DNA of 64,000 nucleotides from JANQPX01 sp039197065 (GTDB taxonomy: Bacteria > Pseudomonadota > Alphaproteobacteria > Geminicoccales > Geminicoccaceae), in NCBI GenBank assembly GCA_039197065.1, contig JBCCUL010000008.1:1-64000 (forward strand). The letters run 5' to 3'. The position numbers were made by a program, and so were the translations under genes. Every line of letters starts with the position of its first letter. Position 1 is the first letter of the stretch. Shown here one piece after another: positions 1 through 10,100 of the stretch. Below the pieces are notes generated by a model. It did no database searches. It had not been told where the DNA came from and saw only the letters and a list, made by a program, of their open reading frames with translations.

Positions 1-1
1 A

Positions 2-229
2 GACCAGCCCGATACCGTCGATCTGACGGCCTTACAGTGGCTGAATCGCAAAGAACCGCGGGCATCGGAAAAAAACCGCCATCACCACCGCAGTGTCAAA
101 AAATCAGAAACATCCAAACGTTTCGTAACGACCAAGAACCGAAGCGGAAGCAAGCCTCTCTCATTGCATCGACCGGAAAGAGCTCAACCTGCTCATTTCC
201 TACATAGCACGAAGGTCCGATTGGCTTGA
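2..229 (+). CDS. possible 3' end of a truncated unknown gene
   Basis: An open frame runs in from the left edge and stops at TGA 227-229. It would give about 75 residues with a basic, Lys/Arg/His/Ser-rich tail. I recognise no family. It may be the C-terminus of a gene that starts outside the window, or chance. The absence of stops over about 225 bases in moderately GC-rich DNA is weak evidence. It converges with the NTF2-fold gene that ends at 231. Confidence 0.2.
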   Translation, partial: DQPDTVDLTALQWLNRKEPRASEKNRHHHRSVKKSETSKRFVTTKNRSGSKPLSLHRPERAQPAHFLHSTKVRLA

Positions 230-230
230 T

Positions 231-650
231 TTAAGCGGTTGTGACCTGCGCCATAAGCCCGGCAACATCTTCCGCGTGGCGTTGCTCTGAGAACTTGCCG
301 TCTTTAAGCGTGTAGATGTCAATGCCACTACATCCGGCAGTCTTCTTGGACGCGGGAGTGCCGTAGAAAGTGCCATTATGCGTGCCTTTGAAAGACCAGT
401 AAACGACCCACTTTCCCGAATTGGTCTCTTCAACCAGGTTCAACGTATGGGTGAAGCCGGTAAAGCCGCCTTTTAATTCGTCAAAGAAGCTGAGATGTGC
501 ATCCTTGTCGGAAAGCAACTCCGGCGCAAGCGGATGGCGGTCAAGGTCTTTGAAATCGTCCGTAAAGTAGTCGGAAAGATCAGCTTTCATTTTGTCTGGA
601 TTGTCTACGTCCGCGTAAAATTGGGCGATCATCGCTTTGATGTCAGTCAT
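231..650 (-). CDS. SnoaL-like (NTF2-fold) protein
   Basis: A 139-residue cytoplasmic protein with the cone-shaped NTF2/SnoaL pattern: an N-terminal helix (MTDIKAMIAQFYADVD), a middle part with an HPLAPELL segment, then strands with a Trp-rich stretch (KWVVYWSFKGTHNG) and the C-terminal EQRHAEDVAGLMAQ. The family covers small cyclases, isomerases and ligand-binding proteins; the substrate cannot be read here. It lies 26 bases downstream of the SDR gene on the same strand, so the two are probably cotranscribed under the divergent TetR regulator. ATG 648-650 follows an AAAGGA-like ribosome-binding site. There is no signal peptide. Confidence 0.75.
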   Translation of the reverse strand: MTDIKAMIAQFYADVDNPDKMKADLSDYFTDDFKDLDRHPLAPELLSDKDAHLSFFDELKGGFTGFTHTLNLVEETNSGKWVVYWSFKGTHNGTFYGTPASKKTAGCSGIDIYTLKDGKFSEQRHAEDVAGLMAQVTTA

Positions 651-676
651 GTTTTCGATCCTTTACTTTTAGAAGG

Positions 677-1483
677 TTAGAGACCAAACCGCTCTTTGGT
701 CCTCGCGTAGAAGGTGAGGTCGTCGAGCTTTTCGCGATCGGCCAATGCGGTAAGGGCGGCTTGGCCCGCTGGGTAACGCAACGTGTCGGTTCCATCTGTT
801 GCGGCTTGCCAGACGGCCTCTGCCACGACGTCGGCAGGCTCCGCCATGTCGGTGAATTTTGCTGCCATAGCTCCCATAGCATCGACCAAGGGTTGATAAG
901 CAGTTAGGCTTGGATCATGGGAAAATTGCATGGATCGGGTGCCGAAGTCAGAAGAGATTAAGCCTGGCTCCACAATCTTTATCTTGGCCCCAATCGCTTC
1001 AAGCTCGAACCGCATGGCCTCGGAAAAGCCTTCGATGGCGAATTTCGAGGCGTCATAGATAGCCCCGAGCGGATAAGTGAACCGACCGACGATTGAAGAA
1101 ATGTTGACGATCGTTCCTCCTTTTTGCGTGCGAAATTGGGGAAGAACGGCCTGCGTCATCGCCATGGTGCCAAACACGTTCACGGCGAATTGCTGTTCAA
1201 TCTGATCTGCTGAGACTGCTTCCAACGCACCGATGACGGCGTAGCCCGCATTGTTGACCACCACATCCAGACTGCCAAATGCGTCCACGGCTTCCCTCAC
1301 CGCCTTGCCAATGCTGTCCCGCACGGTAACGTCCAAAGGCAGAACAAGGGCACCTTCTGTCAGGTCCCCGGCATCGCTCGTATTTCGCATGGTCGCGACA
1401 ACGTTCCAATCCTTGGACGAAAAGTGCTTTACAGTAGCTCGTCCAATGCCAGATGAGGTTCCGGTGATAAGAATTGTGGGCAC
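677..1483 (-). CDS. SDR family oxidoreductase
   Basis: A 268-residue classical short-chain dehydrogenase. Visible motifs: the NAD(P)-binding TGTSSGIG near residues 8-15, NNAG near 87-90, a catalytic Ser in NISSIVG, and the active-site pair in YDASK. The pattern EAMRFELEAIGAKIKIVEPG is usual in SDRs annotated as short-chain oxidoreductases of unknown substrate. The start appears to be GTG (1481-1483), preceded by GGAG lying inside a perfect 12-bp palindrome at 1484-1495. It is the first gene of a two-gene unit with the SnoaL-like gene and is divergent from a TetR repressor, an arrangement typical of inducible detoxification or small-molecule reduction cassettes. The substrate is not known. Confidence 0.85.
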   Translation of the reverse strand: MPTILITGTSSGIGRATVKHFSSKDWNVVATMRNTSDAGDLTEGALVLPLDVTVRDSIGKAVREAVDAFGSLDVVVNNAGYAVIGALEAVSADQIEQQFAVNVFGTMAMTQAVLPQFRTQKGGTIVNISSIVGRFTYPLGAIYDASKFAIEGFSEAMRFELEAIGAKIKIVEPGLISSDFGTRSMQFSHDPSLTAYQPLVDAMGAMAAKFTDMAEPADVVAEAVWQAATDGTDTLRYPAGQAALTALADREKLDDLTFYARTKERFGL

Positions 1484-1563
1484 GGAGATATCTCCATATT
1501 TGATATGATACCGTACCGTACTTATTTATTTCACTCTGGTCAACCCCTTCCATCACTGGAACA
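1484..1563. promoter_or_regulatory. divergent promoter/operator between SDR and TetR genes
   Basis: This 80-bp AT-rich gap holds a perfect palindrome GGAGATATCTCC (1484-1495), which also contains the SDR gene's Shine-Dalgarno. Nearby is the tandem ACCGTACCGTAC motif (about 1511-1522), which resembles TetR-type half-sites. Position and symmetry suggest that the neighbouring TetR protein binds here to control both transcripts. Which motif is the operator is inference. Confidence 0.4.
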
Positions 1564-2214
1564 ATGGTGGCCAAACCAAGGAGCGCAACTGCGTTGGATG
1601 CCAAAGGAAAAACAGTAAGTTACGGTCGCGCCAGCGTTGACCCAAAGGGCCGAATTCTTTCCGCTGCGAAGAAGCTGTTCTTCACTGAAGGGTTTGATCG
1701 CGTCAGCGTTGAGCGACTTGCGAAGGAAGCGAACGTGTCGAAAACGACTCTGTATAAGTACTACGGCGATATGCCAGGCGTACTTAGAGCAATCGCGGAA
1801 AGCGAGGCTGACCCGTTCGATTTTTCAGTTGGATCAATTGAGCAATCGGCAAAGGACTTGGAAGATCGGCTCATTGACCTCGGTACGCAGTTGCTCAATG
1901 AAATCGACGCGCCGGAGAAGGTGCAATTTGATCGACTGGTCCACGAACAAGCGCGGCATCACCCAGAACTGGCGAAAGTGTATTACACCGCGCTCTATTC
2001 GCGAACGCAGGACTATCTTGCTGCCCTGATCTCTCTTGGCCAAGAGAAGGGCCTTTTCAGACTGAACGCAGCGCCCGACCTTCTTGCAGACCAGCTCTTG
2101 AGTATGTGGTTGGGTCTTAGTCGAACCAGAACAGTCTTGGGTATTGGAAGGTCAACCACTCTCGATGCTTCGGAGCGCAGTCGAGAAGCAGTCCGGACGC
2201 TCGCGGGAACCTGA
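1564..2214 (+). CDS. TetR/AcrR family transcriptional regulator
   Basis: 216 residues. The N-terminal HTH, about residues 27-73, reads GRILSAAKKLFFTEGFDRVSVE followed by LAKEANVSKTTLYKYYGD, the canonical TetR DNA-binding helix pair. The C-terminal domain (DRLIDLGTQLLNEIDAPEKVQFDRLVH onward) resembles the AefR/TetR_C group. It is divergent from the SDR/SnoaL pair and probably represses it together with itself. The ligand is unknown. The basic N-terminal tail of about 25 residues before the HTH is longer than usual, so a later start is possible. Confidence 0.88.
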   Translation: MVAKPRSATALDAKGKTVSYGRASVDPKGRILSAAKKLFFTEGFDRVSVERLAKEANVSKTTLYKYYGDMPGVLRAIAESEADPFDFSVGSIEQSAKDLEDRLIDLGTQLLNEIDAPEKVQFDRLVHEQARHHPELAKVYYTALYSRTQDYLAALISLGQEKGLFRLNAAPDLLADQLLSMWLGLSRTRTVLGIGRSTTLDASERSREAVRTLAGT

Positions 2215-2411
2215 CCGCCACGCCAAAGCGGAAATTGACCCATCATCTTGTCTTGTCCGTATTCCTGCCTCAACGCTCATCTGCGCTAAAGGCAGAAAGT
2301 AGCACATTGCCGCCAGTACAGCCGATATCGCGAAGGTCTCTTCCTGGCACGAAGCAGTAACGCCGTCAGCGGCAACTCATCGACAACAAGCGGACATAAC
2401 TCCCAACAACC

Positions 2412-3653
2412 TCACCCCACCCTCGCTTCCGCCATCCGCGGCCGGAGCAGCAGCCAGAACGCGATCGACATGTTGAGCAGGTTGAAGGCGATGCCGTTCA
2501 GGAATGCCGCCTGATAGGAGCCCGTGAGATCGTAGATCTCGCCGGACATCCAGCCGCCGAGCGCCATGCCGACCACGGTTGCCATCAGCACCAGGCTGAC
2601 CCTGGCACCCGCCTCCTTCGCTGGGAAATAATCGCGGACGATCAGCGCATAGCTCGGCACGATGCCGCCCTGGGAAAGGCCGAACAGGGCGGACACCAGA
2701 TAGAGCGAGACGAGGCCGTCGAACGGCAAATAGAACATCAGCGCCAGGCATTGGCCGAGCGAGCCGAGGATCAGGGTCTTGAGACCGCCGATCCGATCCG
2801 CGATCCAGCCCGAGACCAGGCGGCTCACGATGCCGAGCGCCAGCATCACCGAGAGCATCTCAGCACCCCGCGCCGTGCCGTAGCCGAGATCCAGGCAGTA
2901 GGCGACGATATGCACCTGCGGCATCGACATGGCGATACAGCAAGCCAGCCCCGCCACCACCAGGAGCGCCTGGAGCGCAGCCGGCGACAGGCCGGCGCCG
3001 CCGGAGGGTGAACTTGGCGCTCGATCCACCAACTCGCCGTCGCCGACGACCGCCCGCCGGCGGAGCGCGTAGCTCAGCGGCAGCATCAGAAGCACGCAGG
3101 CCGTGCCGACCGTCATATGGGCCTGGCGCCAGCCCACCACCTCGATCAGATGCTCGATGATCGGCGGCCAGACGGCGCCTGCGAGATAATTGCCGCTCGC
3201 CACCAGCGCGACGGCGATACCGCGGCGCTTTCGAAACCAAAGGGAGATGTCCGCGACCAGCGGCCCGAAGCTGACCGAGCTTCCAAGCATGCCGATCATC
3301 ACCGCCTGGATCAGGACGAACTGCCAATAGGCCGTCGCCAGCGCCGACAGCCAGTAGCCACCGCCGAGCATCAGCCCGCCCATGATCATCAGCGGCATCA
3401 TGCCGAATCGATCGGTCATCCGCCCGATCAGCGTCCCGCCGATCGCAAGGCCGATCATGGTCGCAAAATAAGGAAGGGAGGCCCCGCCCCGATCCAACCC
3501 GAACTCCTGTTCGATCGCCGGCAGAACCACGACGGACGACCAGATCCCCACCCCGCCGATGGTCGCCAGCAGCACAGACGCGGCAAGCCGCCGCCAGGCG
3601 GCGGGGCCGTCGATGTCGTCGGCAGGATCAGCGGCGATCGTCGGATCGGCCAT
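2412..3653 (-). CDS. MFS transporter
   Basis: 413-residue inner-membrane carrier with about 12 hydrophobic helices. It has the MFS signature between TM2 and TM3 (GRMTDRFGMMPLM) and the repeat in the second half (GWIADRIGGLKTL). The layout resembles the oxalate/formate (OFA) and monocarboxylate branch of the superfamily, so an organic acid is a plausible substrate, but no substrate residue was identified. It is monocistronic, with an unrelated gene upstream. The N-terminal 25 residues before TM1 are acidic and Ala/Asp-rich. Confidence 0.85.
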   Translation of the reverse strand: MADPTIAADPADDIDGPAAWRRLAASVLLATIGGVGIWSSVVVLPAIEQEFGLDRGGASLPYFATMIGLAIGGTLIGRMTDRFGMMPLMIMGGLMLGGGYWLSALATAYWQFVLIQAVMIGMLGSSVSFGPLVADISLWFRKRRGIAVALVASGNYLAGAVWPPIIEHLIEVVGWRQAHMTVGTACVLLMLPLSYALRRRAVVGDGELVDRAPSSPSGGAGLSPAALQALLVVAGLACCIAMSMPQVHIVAYCLDLGYGTARGAEMLSVMLALGIVSRLVSGWIADRIGGLKTLILGSLGQCLALMFYLPFDGLVSLYLVSALFGLSQGGIVPSYALIVRDYFPAKEAGARVSLVLMATVVGMALGGWMSGEIYDLTGSYQAAFLNGIAFNLLNMSIAFWLLLRPRMAEARVG

Positions 3654-4319
3654 CAGTCAGTCGCTTTCGATGGGAGGGGAAGCAGAGCCACAACTAGGGC
3701 AAGTTCAGGTCGGTTTGGTTCACATATCGCTTCGGATGACACGGATGGTGTCCGGATTCATTCTTTCTTAACAGCTTCTCACAACAATGCAGCTCTGGTC
3801 CATGCGATCCTGGGAGTCCGAGCCTCGCCCCTAACTTCCAGGCGGGCGGACTCCCAGGATCGCATGGACCAGCAAGACATAGGCGATGATAGCCGGAGCG
3901 GGTTAAAGAAGAATGAACGCGGCAGGATGCCTAGGCGCATCACTCAGGTCTTTATGCAGCTGAGGTGATCTGCCCTTAGAGCCCGCTTTGGGAATTATCG
4001 AGCGATTTCATGACGTTGTCCATCGGCAGATGCGAGGAGCGGGCCGCGCCGCGATGCGGCACACCGCAAGCGGCACGGGATGTTCCCCTCCTGCAGGCCT
4101 GCAAGGCCGAAGGTCGGGCCCGTCATGCCGGATCTTCGGAGCTTCGCTCCTGCAGACCGTGACCTCTTCCTCCCCTGACCTCGACTGCAAGACGATGAGA
4201 TCATTCGATAGCTTGCAAAACGGGCCCTTGGATATCGAAGGCGAACCCATTTGCTCTGACGACGCTCAAATGGTGCAGTCTGGGAACTCCAAGTCAGCTC
4301 ACGCTTGAAGCCCGCGGCT
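3654..4319. other. intergenic region with palindromic repeat copy 1
   Basis: 666 bases between the divergently oriented MFS start and the end of the SDR gene. The only recognised element is palindromic repeat copy 1. The stretch at about 4060-4200 has short CTGCAGG- and GGAGC-type inverted motifs but no credible gene. Several short open frames here lack ribosome-binding sites or family similarity. Confidence 0.5.
3795..3872. repeat. palindromic repeat family 1, copy 1
   Basis: Two perfect 25-bp arms (3795-3819 and 3848-3872), core GGTCCATGCGATCCTGGGA, separated by a 28-base loop. Flanking CTTAAC (3767-3772) and GTTAAAG (3902-3908) resemble the flanks of the other four copies. Either strand would fold into a very long hairpin. 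No coding capacity. Confidence 0.9.
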
Positions 4320-5054
4320 TTACGGCAGGCTGAGCTTGCTCATGCGCCCGCCATCGACGGTCCAGACCTGGCCTGTGACGAAACCGGCCTCCTCGGAGGC
4401 CAGCCATGCGACCAGCGACGCGACCTCATCCGGCCGACCGGTTCGCCCTATCGGATGTATACCGCCGATCTCGGCGCGAAACGCCGCTGGATCGCCGAGA
4501 CTTTCGATGAAATCGAGGTTCAGATCCGTATCGATCCAGCCTGGCGCCACCGCATTGCAGCGGACGCCGTCCGGCCCGTGGTCGACGGCGATGGCGCGGG
4601 TCAGTGCGTGAAGTCCCCCCTTGGATGCGCAATAGGTGGGATGGCGGGGATTGGAGCCAAGACCTTCGATCGAGCCGATATTCACGATGACGCCGCGGGC
4701 TTCGATCAAATGCGGCAATGCATGCTTTATCAGGAGGAACGGAGCCGTCAGATTGACCTGGATCGTCTCAGCCCAGTCCTGAGCCGATGTTTCCAAGGCC
4801 GTCCCTTCACGCATCAGGCCCGCATTGTTGACGAGAATATCCAAGCGCCCGGCGCGCTCGACGACCGCCTCAATCAGGCGTTCCGGCGCGTCCTGATCGA
4901 GAAAATCAACTTCGATCCAATCATTGACCGGATCCTCGCCTCTCTGCGCGGTAATTACGTCAGCGCCCTCTGCCAGAAAGGCCGCGGCACAGGCAGCGCC
5001 GATACCGCTTCGCCCGCCGGTTATAAGCGCAACCTTGCCCTCGAACTGGCTCAT
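4320..5054 (-). CDS. SDR family oxidoreductase (second gene of pair)
   Basis: 244-residue classical SDR. The cofactor loop TGGRSGIG is at residues 12-19, NNAG near 77-80, a catalytic Ser in NIGSIEGLG, and YCASKGG supplies the Tyr/Lys pair. Its ATG overlaps the stop of the upstream SDR gene by 4 bases (ATGA at 5051-5054), so the two are translationally coupled. Such SDR pairs commonly act in successive oxidations of a sugar or polyol, but no substrate motif is visible. The C-terminus FVTGQVWTVDGG is standard for the family. Confidence 0.87.
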   Translation of the reverse strand: MSQFEGKVALITGGRSGIGAACAAAFLAEGADVITAQRGEDPVNDWIEVDFLDQDAPERLIEAVVERAGRLDILVNNAGLMREGTALETSAQDWAETIQVNLTAPFLLIKHALPHLIEARGVIVNIGSIEGLGSNPRHPTYCASKGGLHALTRAIAVDHGPDGVRCNAVAPGWIDTDLNLDFIESLGDPAAFRAEIGGIHPIGRTGRPDEVASLVAWLASEEAGFVTGQVWTVDGGRMSKLSLP

Positions 5055-5779
5055 CGTACCGGCTTTCCGCCGTTGACTTCCAAAAGCGCGCCGCAGACAT
5101 AGCGCGCCTGATCGGACACCAGGAACAGGGCGACATCGGCGATATCGTCGGGCTCGGCGATGCGGCCGAGCGGCACGGAAGCGTTCAGGTCCTCGATGGC
5201 GCGATCAGGATCGAGGCCGCGTGTGGCGAAGCCGGTACGGATCATGGCTGTGTTGACCTCATTAGGGCAGACGGCGTTGACCCTGATCTTCTGATGCGCG
5301 TGATCCATACCAAGGCATTGCGTCAGCGAGGCGATGGCCGCTTTCGACATGACGTAGAGCGGATGATCGGGGCCGGGATGAACGCCCCAGCAGGACGACG
5401 TATTGACGATCGCGCCACCGCGCCTCTCGGCCATGATCGGAATGGCGGCGCGACAGAGACGAAACGGCGCTTCGACATTGATCGCCATGGTGCGCCGAAA
5501 GTCCTGGTCCGTCGTCTCGGTGATCCGGCCGCGGGTGATGATGCCGGCATTGTTGATCAGGATATCCAGACCACCCATGACATCCGAGGCAAGGCCGGGG
5601 AGGTCGTCACAGAAACCCGGGTCCGTCAAATCGCCCGGCAATGAATGATCCGCTTCGCATGCGGACATGTCGGTCCCGGCAACCACCACGCCCTTGTCTC
5701 TGAGCTTGGCGACGATGGATCTGCCGATGCCCCCGGAAGCTCCCGTGACCAGAGCTTTCCTGCCTTCCAGTTCCTCCAT
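5051..5779 (-). CDS. SDR family oxidoreductase (first gene of pair)
   Basis: 242 residues from the ATG at 5777-5779, which is preceded by GGAGGGG at good spacing; an upstream in-frame GTG at 5797 would add six residues. Motifs: TGASGGIG cofactor loop, NNAG, NTSSCWG (catalytic Ser) and YVMSK (catalytic Tyr/Lys). The C-terminus RYVCGALLEVNGG is typical. It heads a two-gene unit with the next SDR, overlapping it by 4 bases. Function beyond NAD(P)-dependent oxidoreduction is not readable. Confidence 0.85.
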   Translation of the reverse strand: MEELEGRKALVTGASGGIGRSIVAKLRDKGVVVAGTDMSACEADHSLPGDLTDPGFCDDLPGLASDVMGGLDILINNAGIITRGRITETTDQDFRRTMAINVEAPFRLCRAAIPIMAERRGGAIVNTSSCWGVHPGPDHPLYVMSKAAIASLTQCLGMDHAHQKIRVNAVCPNEVNTAMIRTGFATRGLDPDRAIEDLNASVPLGRIAEPDDIADVALFLVSDQARYVCGALLEVNGGKPVR

Positions 5780-5983
5780 GCACAGCCCCTCCGACACTGA
5801 CGATCAGCAAAGCCTAGCCGCGTCTCCTTCGCCACGCTTGGAAGGAAGCGACATGAAAGGACGCATTTGCTAGTGGAATGTCCACTTCATTCGGTTCCCT
5901 CTGCCATCGCCAGATCGACGGTATGCCGACATTTTTGAAAGGATGGAGGAATCGTTCGTATCAAACATATCCGCAGGTGATGC

Positions 5984-6712
5984 TCAGGAACCAATCCGGA
6001 GCAGCTCGTCGACCAGCTTCGGCACGGTTTCGGTGGCGGGGCCGATGCGCTGTTCGTCGAATTGCCCATGGACCGCGCTCGGTTCCAGATTGAGCTCGAT
6101 GCTCCGGGCGCGGCCGATCTCGTTCACCGCCTGAACGAAGCCGGTTGCCGGATAGACCTGGCCGGACGTGCCGATCGCCAAGAACAGATCGGCCCCTTCA
6201 AGCACGGTGTAGATCCGATCGAGTTCCAGCGGCATTTCGCCGAACCAGACGATATGCGGCCTTAGCCGATCGGCGGCGCTGCAGGCAGGACAGGTATGGG
6301 CGACGCCGAGATCATCCCGCCAGGGAATGACGGCATCGCAGTTGAGACAGCGCGCTTTCAAGATCTCGCCATGCATGTGGATGATCGACGTCGAGCCCGC
6401 ACGCTCATGCAGATCGTCGATATTCTGGGTGATCAGCAGAACGTCACCCGCCCAGCGGCGCTCCAGTTCGGCAAGCGCCGCATGCGCCTTGTTGGGGGCG
6501 ATGTCCTCAGCCAGGAGCTGCCGGCGGCGCTCATCGTAGAAGCGCTGGACCAGATGCGGTTGGCGGGCGAAAGCTTCCGGCGTCGCCACCTCCTCAAGGC
6601 GATGGCCATGCCAAAGGCCGCCTGCCCCACGAAAGCTTGGCAGGCCCGATTCGACCGAAATGCCGGCACCGGTCAAAATGACGATCGATCCCTTTGGGGA
6701 TAGTCCCTGCAC
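5984..6712 (-). CDS. cobB: NAD-dependent protein deacylase (sirtuin, CobB class)
   Basis: 242 residues. Removes acyl groups from lysines using NAD+. Visible: the Rossmann signature TGAGISVESGLPSFRG, TQNIDDLHERAG with the NAD-binding Asn/Asp, HMHGE with the catalytic His, and zinc-ribbon cysteines in RCLNCD and CPAC. The FYDERRRQ segment has the Tyr and Arg that class III CobB/SIRT5 enzymes use to bind succinyl/malonyl groups, so desuccinylase activity is likely. It lies 45 bases downstream of the small membrane-anchored gene on the same strand and may be the last gene of the LysM-protein operon. Confidence 0.92.
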   Translation of the reverse strand: MQGLSPKGSIVILTGAGISVESGLPSFRGAGGLWHGHRLEEVATPEAFARQPHLVQRFYDERRRQLLAEDIAPNKAHAALAELERRWAGDVLLITQNIDDLHERAGSTSIIHMHGEILKARCLNCDAVIPWRDDLGVAHTCPACSAADRLRPHIVWFGEMPLELDRIYTVLEGADLFLAIGTSGQVYPATGFVQAVNEIGRARSIELNLEPSAVHGQFDEQRIGPATETVPKLVDELLRIGS

Positions 6713-6757
6713 GCGAAGTCTCCCGACGGCTCGCCTGTCGACGCCGGCGCCGAGCGC

Positions 6758-7144
6758 CTATCGAAGATTGGCGGTGTAGGTCGAGACAGCCTCGGTGACC
6801 ACGCCATCGGCGAAGTTGACGACCAGGACCGTTTCCTCCGTCGGGAAACCTCTTCTCGGTCCTGCCGAATACCGCCATTTGGTCGGCGTGCGATCGTCGG
6901 GCTCGCCGAGGGCGGCCGTGACCTCGCTCTGCGACATGCCGGGCGAAAGTCTAGCGAGGGCGCCGCCCAGCATGTCACTTCGCTGATTGGTCTCGTCAAA
7001 TACGCCGCTATAGGACTGCCAGCGCTTCCTATCGAAGGCGAGCGGTGTTTCCGCACTGGTCGGCTCAGCGCCCTGATTGATCATGACGAACGCTCCCCCT
7101 CCGATCAGGGCTACTAGCCCGATGACAATGACAGCCAGTCTCAT
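6758..7144 (-). CDS. small membrane-anchored protein, SmpA/BamE-like fold
   Basis: 128 residues. A hydrophobic N-terminus (RLAVIVIGLVALIGGGAFVM) is an uncleaved anchor or signal peptide. The rest is periplasmic and ends with a segment LSPGMSQSEVTAALGEPDDR, which resembles the helix-turn of SmpA/OmlA (BamE-like) domains, followed by two predicted strands (WRYSAG, VLVVNFADG). There is no lipobox Cys. It starts only 18 bases after the 1076-residue LysM/DUF6973 gene on the same strand. This is the position where a cognate inner-membrane partner or immunity protein would sit, but that role is inference. Confidence 0.6.
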   Translation of the reverse strand: MRLAVIVIGLVALIGGGAFVMINQGAEPTSAETPLAFDRKRWQSYSGVFDETNQRSDMLGGALARLSPGMSQSEVTAALGEPDDRTPTKWRYSAGPRRGFPTEETVLVVNFADGVVTEAVSTYTANLR

Positions 7145-7162
7145 GCGATCGTCCCGTGATCA

Positions 7163-10100
7163 TCAGTAGTCATGGTCCAGCGCCTGATCGGCAAAGGCCG
7201 GGTCGCCCGGCAGCGTCGCGTCCGTGGCGTGACCATGTTCGCCGATGGCAACCGTGTTCGACCAGGCGAGATCGCCATTACGATCGATGACCAGCAATTC
7301 GCCATTATTCAGCGCATCCAGGACAAGCCCTTCAAGCTCCTGACGGCTGGCGCCAGGATTATCCTCTGCAATCTGCCGCCCGACGCTGTTGTTGTACAGG
7401 TCCATGGCCTCACGCGCTGCTGGATTGTCGGCCACCATCTCGTGGGCGGTGGCGTAAGCCTCGGTCCAGTCGGCGCCGAAGTCCTGGGTCATGGCAGCGT
7501 TCCACAAGGCATGGCGAACCGCATCCTGATGCCCGTCATTGGCGAACTGCCCAGCGCTCATGCCCGTACCATCTGGCTGAGACACCAGCGCCCCGACACG
7601 GGTTCGTGCATATTCCGTCGTCAGGATCCACTGTCCTTGATTGACCGGGTTCAGCTCGTTCAGGAGATCGCGCTCGGTCGGCAGGACCTGAATGGAACGG
7701 TTTTCCAGGGCGCGATCGGCAAGGCCTTCGATCCGATCGGCACCGAGCCAGCCCGCGATGCCGCCAGCGCCTTCAATTGCCCAATCGGGCACGGTGACGC
7801 GACCGACATTAGGCTGCCACTCCACAGGCTGACCATCGGCATCGAGATTGCTCTCGCTCGGCACCTGATAGGTGTTGAGGATCCGATCGAGCTCTGCATC
7901 AGCGGCAAGCGGTCCGCCGGCACTGGTCGGATCAATATCGACAGTCGGGTCGATGTCGACGGTCGGTGTGTTTGTCGGTGATCCATCACGCGGACTTGGC
8001 GATCCCGACGCCGATGGCGAGAGGCCTGAATCGGTCGCCAGATCATGGACGTAGATGCCTGAATTCACGGGCGGTATCGAGGTGCCGTCGACAGCAGTCT
8101 CGCCCGTCGACTCATAGTCGACGCTCGGGGAGTCGGTGACCGACTGGGTCGGCGAGGAGCCATTTCCATCGGTTGGTGACGATCCCTCGGTCGGCGGCGG
8201 CGTGGTTATCACGGGCAGCGGCCCCTTCGCCGTATCAGGAACGTAAACCGTATCGCCGGGAAAAATCAGGCTGGGATCGATGATATGATCCTTGTTGAGC
8301 TCGATCAGCTGGTCGAAGTCGAGCCCGTGATCGGCCGCCAGATCCCATAGATTATTATGTCTGACGACGGTGATCTCGCCATGGCGCTCATACTCGAACG
8401 TCGGATTGGTCCGTCCGGTTTCATCCATGGCGCCGGTAGCGCTCGAATGGTCGCGCACATAATCCGCGCTGACATAGCCGGAAACGGGACGATCCAGATG
8501 GTCCGTACCGGAGACTGGTACCCAGACCGATCCGTCAGCAGTCGTCACGTTTTCACCGGTCCGCTGGAGGAAGGTGCCATTTTGAAATACGCCGACGCGA
8601 TCGCCATCCGGCCCGTCACGCAAGGACAGACCGATGCGCGGCTCGACCACCAGGGTTTGTCCATCATCGACAGGCGCCGTCGGCGTCCCCTGTATGGCCG
8701 TCGGAACGAGCGGATTGTTCGGGTCGAACGTCAGGGTCTTGGTACCGACGACATCGTCGAAGCCTGCCTCCAGGATGACCGTTGCCTCGCCATTCGCAAT
8801 GATGGCGTCAGGGATGGCGAAGCCGCCCTGAACCGCCAGGCCATCCCGCTCTGTGCTGACGATCTCGGCATTGGCGTTTACGCCGGTGGCCGCCAATGCA
8901 TCTCTGATGTTGCCAGAAGCAAGGTGACGGAAAGCCTCGGGCGTACCGCCCAAATCATCGACATTCAGCCCCAGGGTCAGGCGATTGCTGTCGCCGCGAC
9001 TCGGGTCCAGCAGGCTCTGATCACGCCACTCGGCCGTCAGCTCGGCACTAAGACCATCGGGGATCAGGCCGCCCGGCTGCGAGATGAGATCGAGCTCGGG
9101 GACAGGGCTTCCCCCGACTGGCGACTCGGTGATGCCGCCAGGCGGAAGGGTGAAGTGCGCGCTGAACTCTAGGCGCCCATTGCCGAGTTCAACCCGGTTC
9201 TGTCCGGTCAGAACGGCAATCTCAGCCTTCTCCTTTGCGGAAAGGCGGACATCATAGGCAGCACTGTAGGTCAGCCGGCCCGGCTCACCATCCTGGCCGA
9301 ACTCGATACGGCGGCTGAGATTGGGCCGTCCATCGAGCCGTTCCTCCAGCTTGGCGGCAAAGCCGTCGATACCCAGGGTCTGCTCAAGCGCAAGACGCCC
9401 GCGCGGACCGATATTGGTCTCAACGGCGGTAATGTTGTCTTGAAGGAACTGGACATCGGCGTCCGAGACACCGAGGGCGGCGAGCGGAAGGTCGCCAGGC
9501 GCGCCCGATCCGTTCAGCGGGTTCGCAAGAGGATTGCCACCAGCCCCAGGCGACCCGCCAAGTGCGCCGAGGCTAGCCGTATCGGAAGCAGCATCGGCAA
9601 TCGCGATACGCTGGACGATGCCCGCAGCCCGCCTTGCCTCTTCCGGCGTGTCGAATGTCAGCTCGACATTGTCGAAGGTCTGGAGGCCCAGCTCAGCCTT
9701 CAGCTTCTGCTCGAAAAGCTCAACCTTGCCGGTCAGTGCACCGAGGGCATGCTTTTCGACCGTCACCTGATATTGGGCATCAACGCCGTCACCGACCTGG
9801 GTGATCGCAAGATCGCCGCCATACTGCCCCTTGCCGCCGAGCTTGCCGTCCACCAAGCCTGGAACGCCAGCGCCAATCTGGGCCTTAGCTTCGAGTGTGG
9901 TGCGCAGATAAACCGTGTCGCCATCACTGTTCAGGCGATCGATGGCTTCGAGATTGGCGGCTTGGAAACTGTCGTTGAACGGATCGATGGCACGATCGAG
10001 GAGGACACCGCCGGCATTGACCAGGGGTGCGCTATTGGTTGATCCGGGCGTACCGGTTTGCCGCTGGTTATTGTCGTTCGACGGGCTTGAGGTATAGGCG

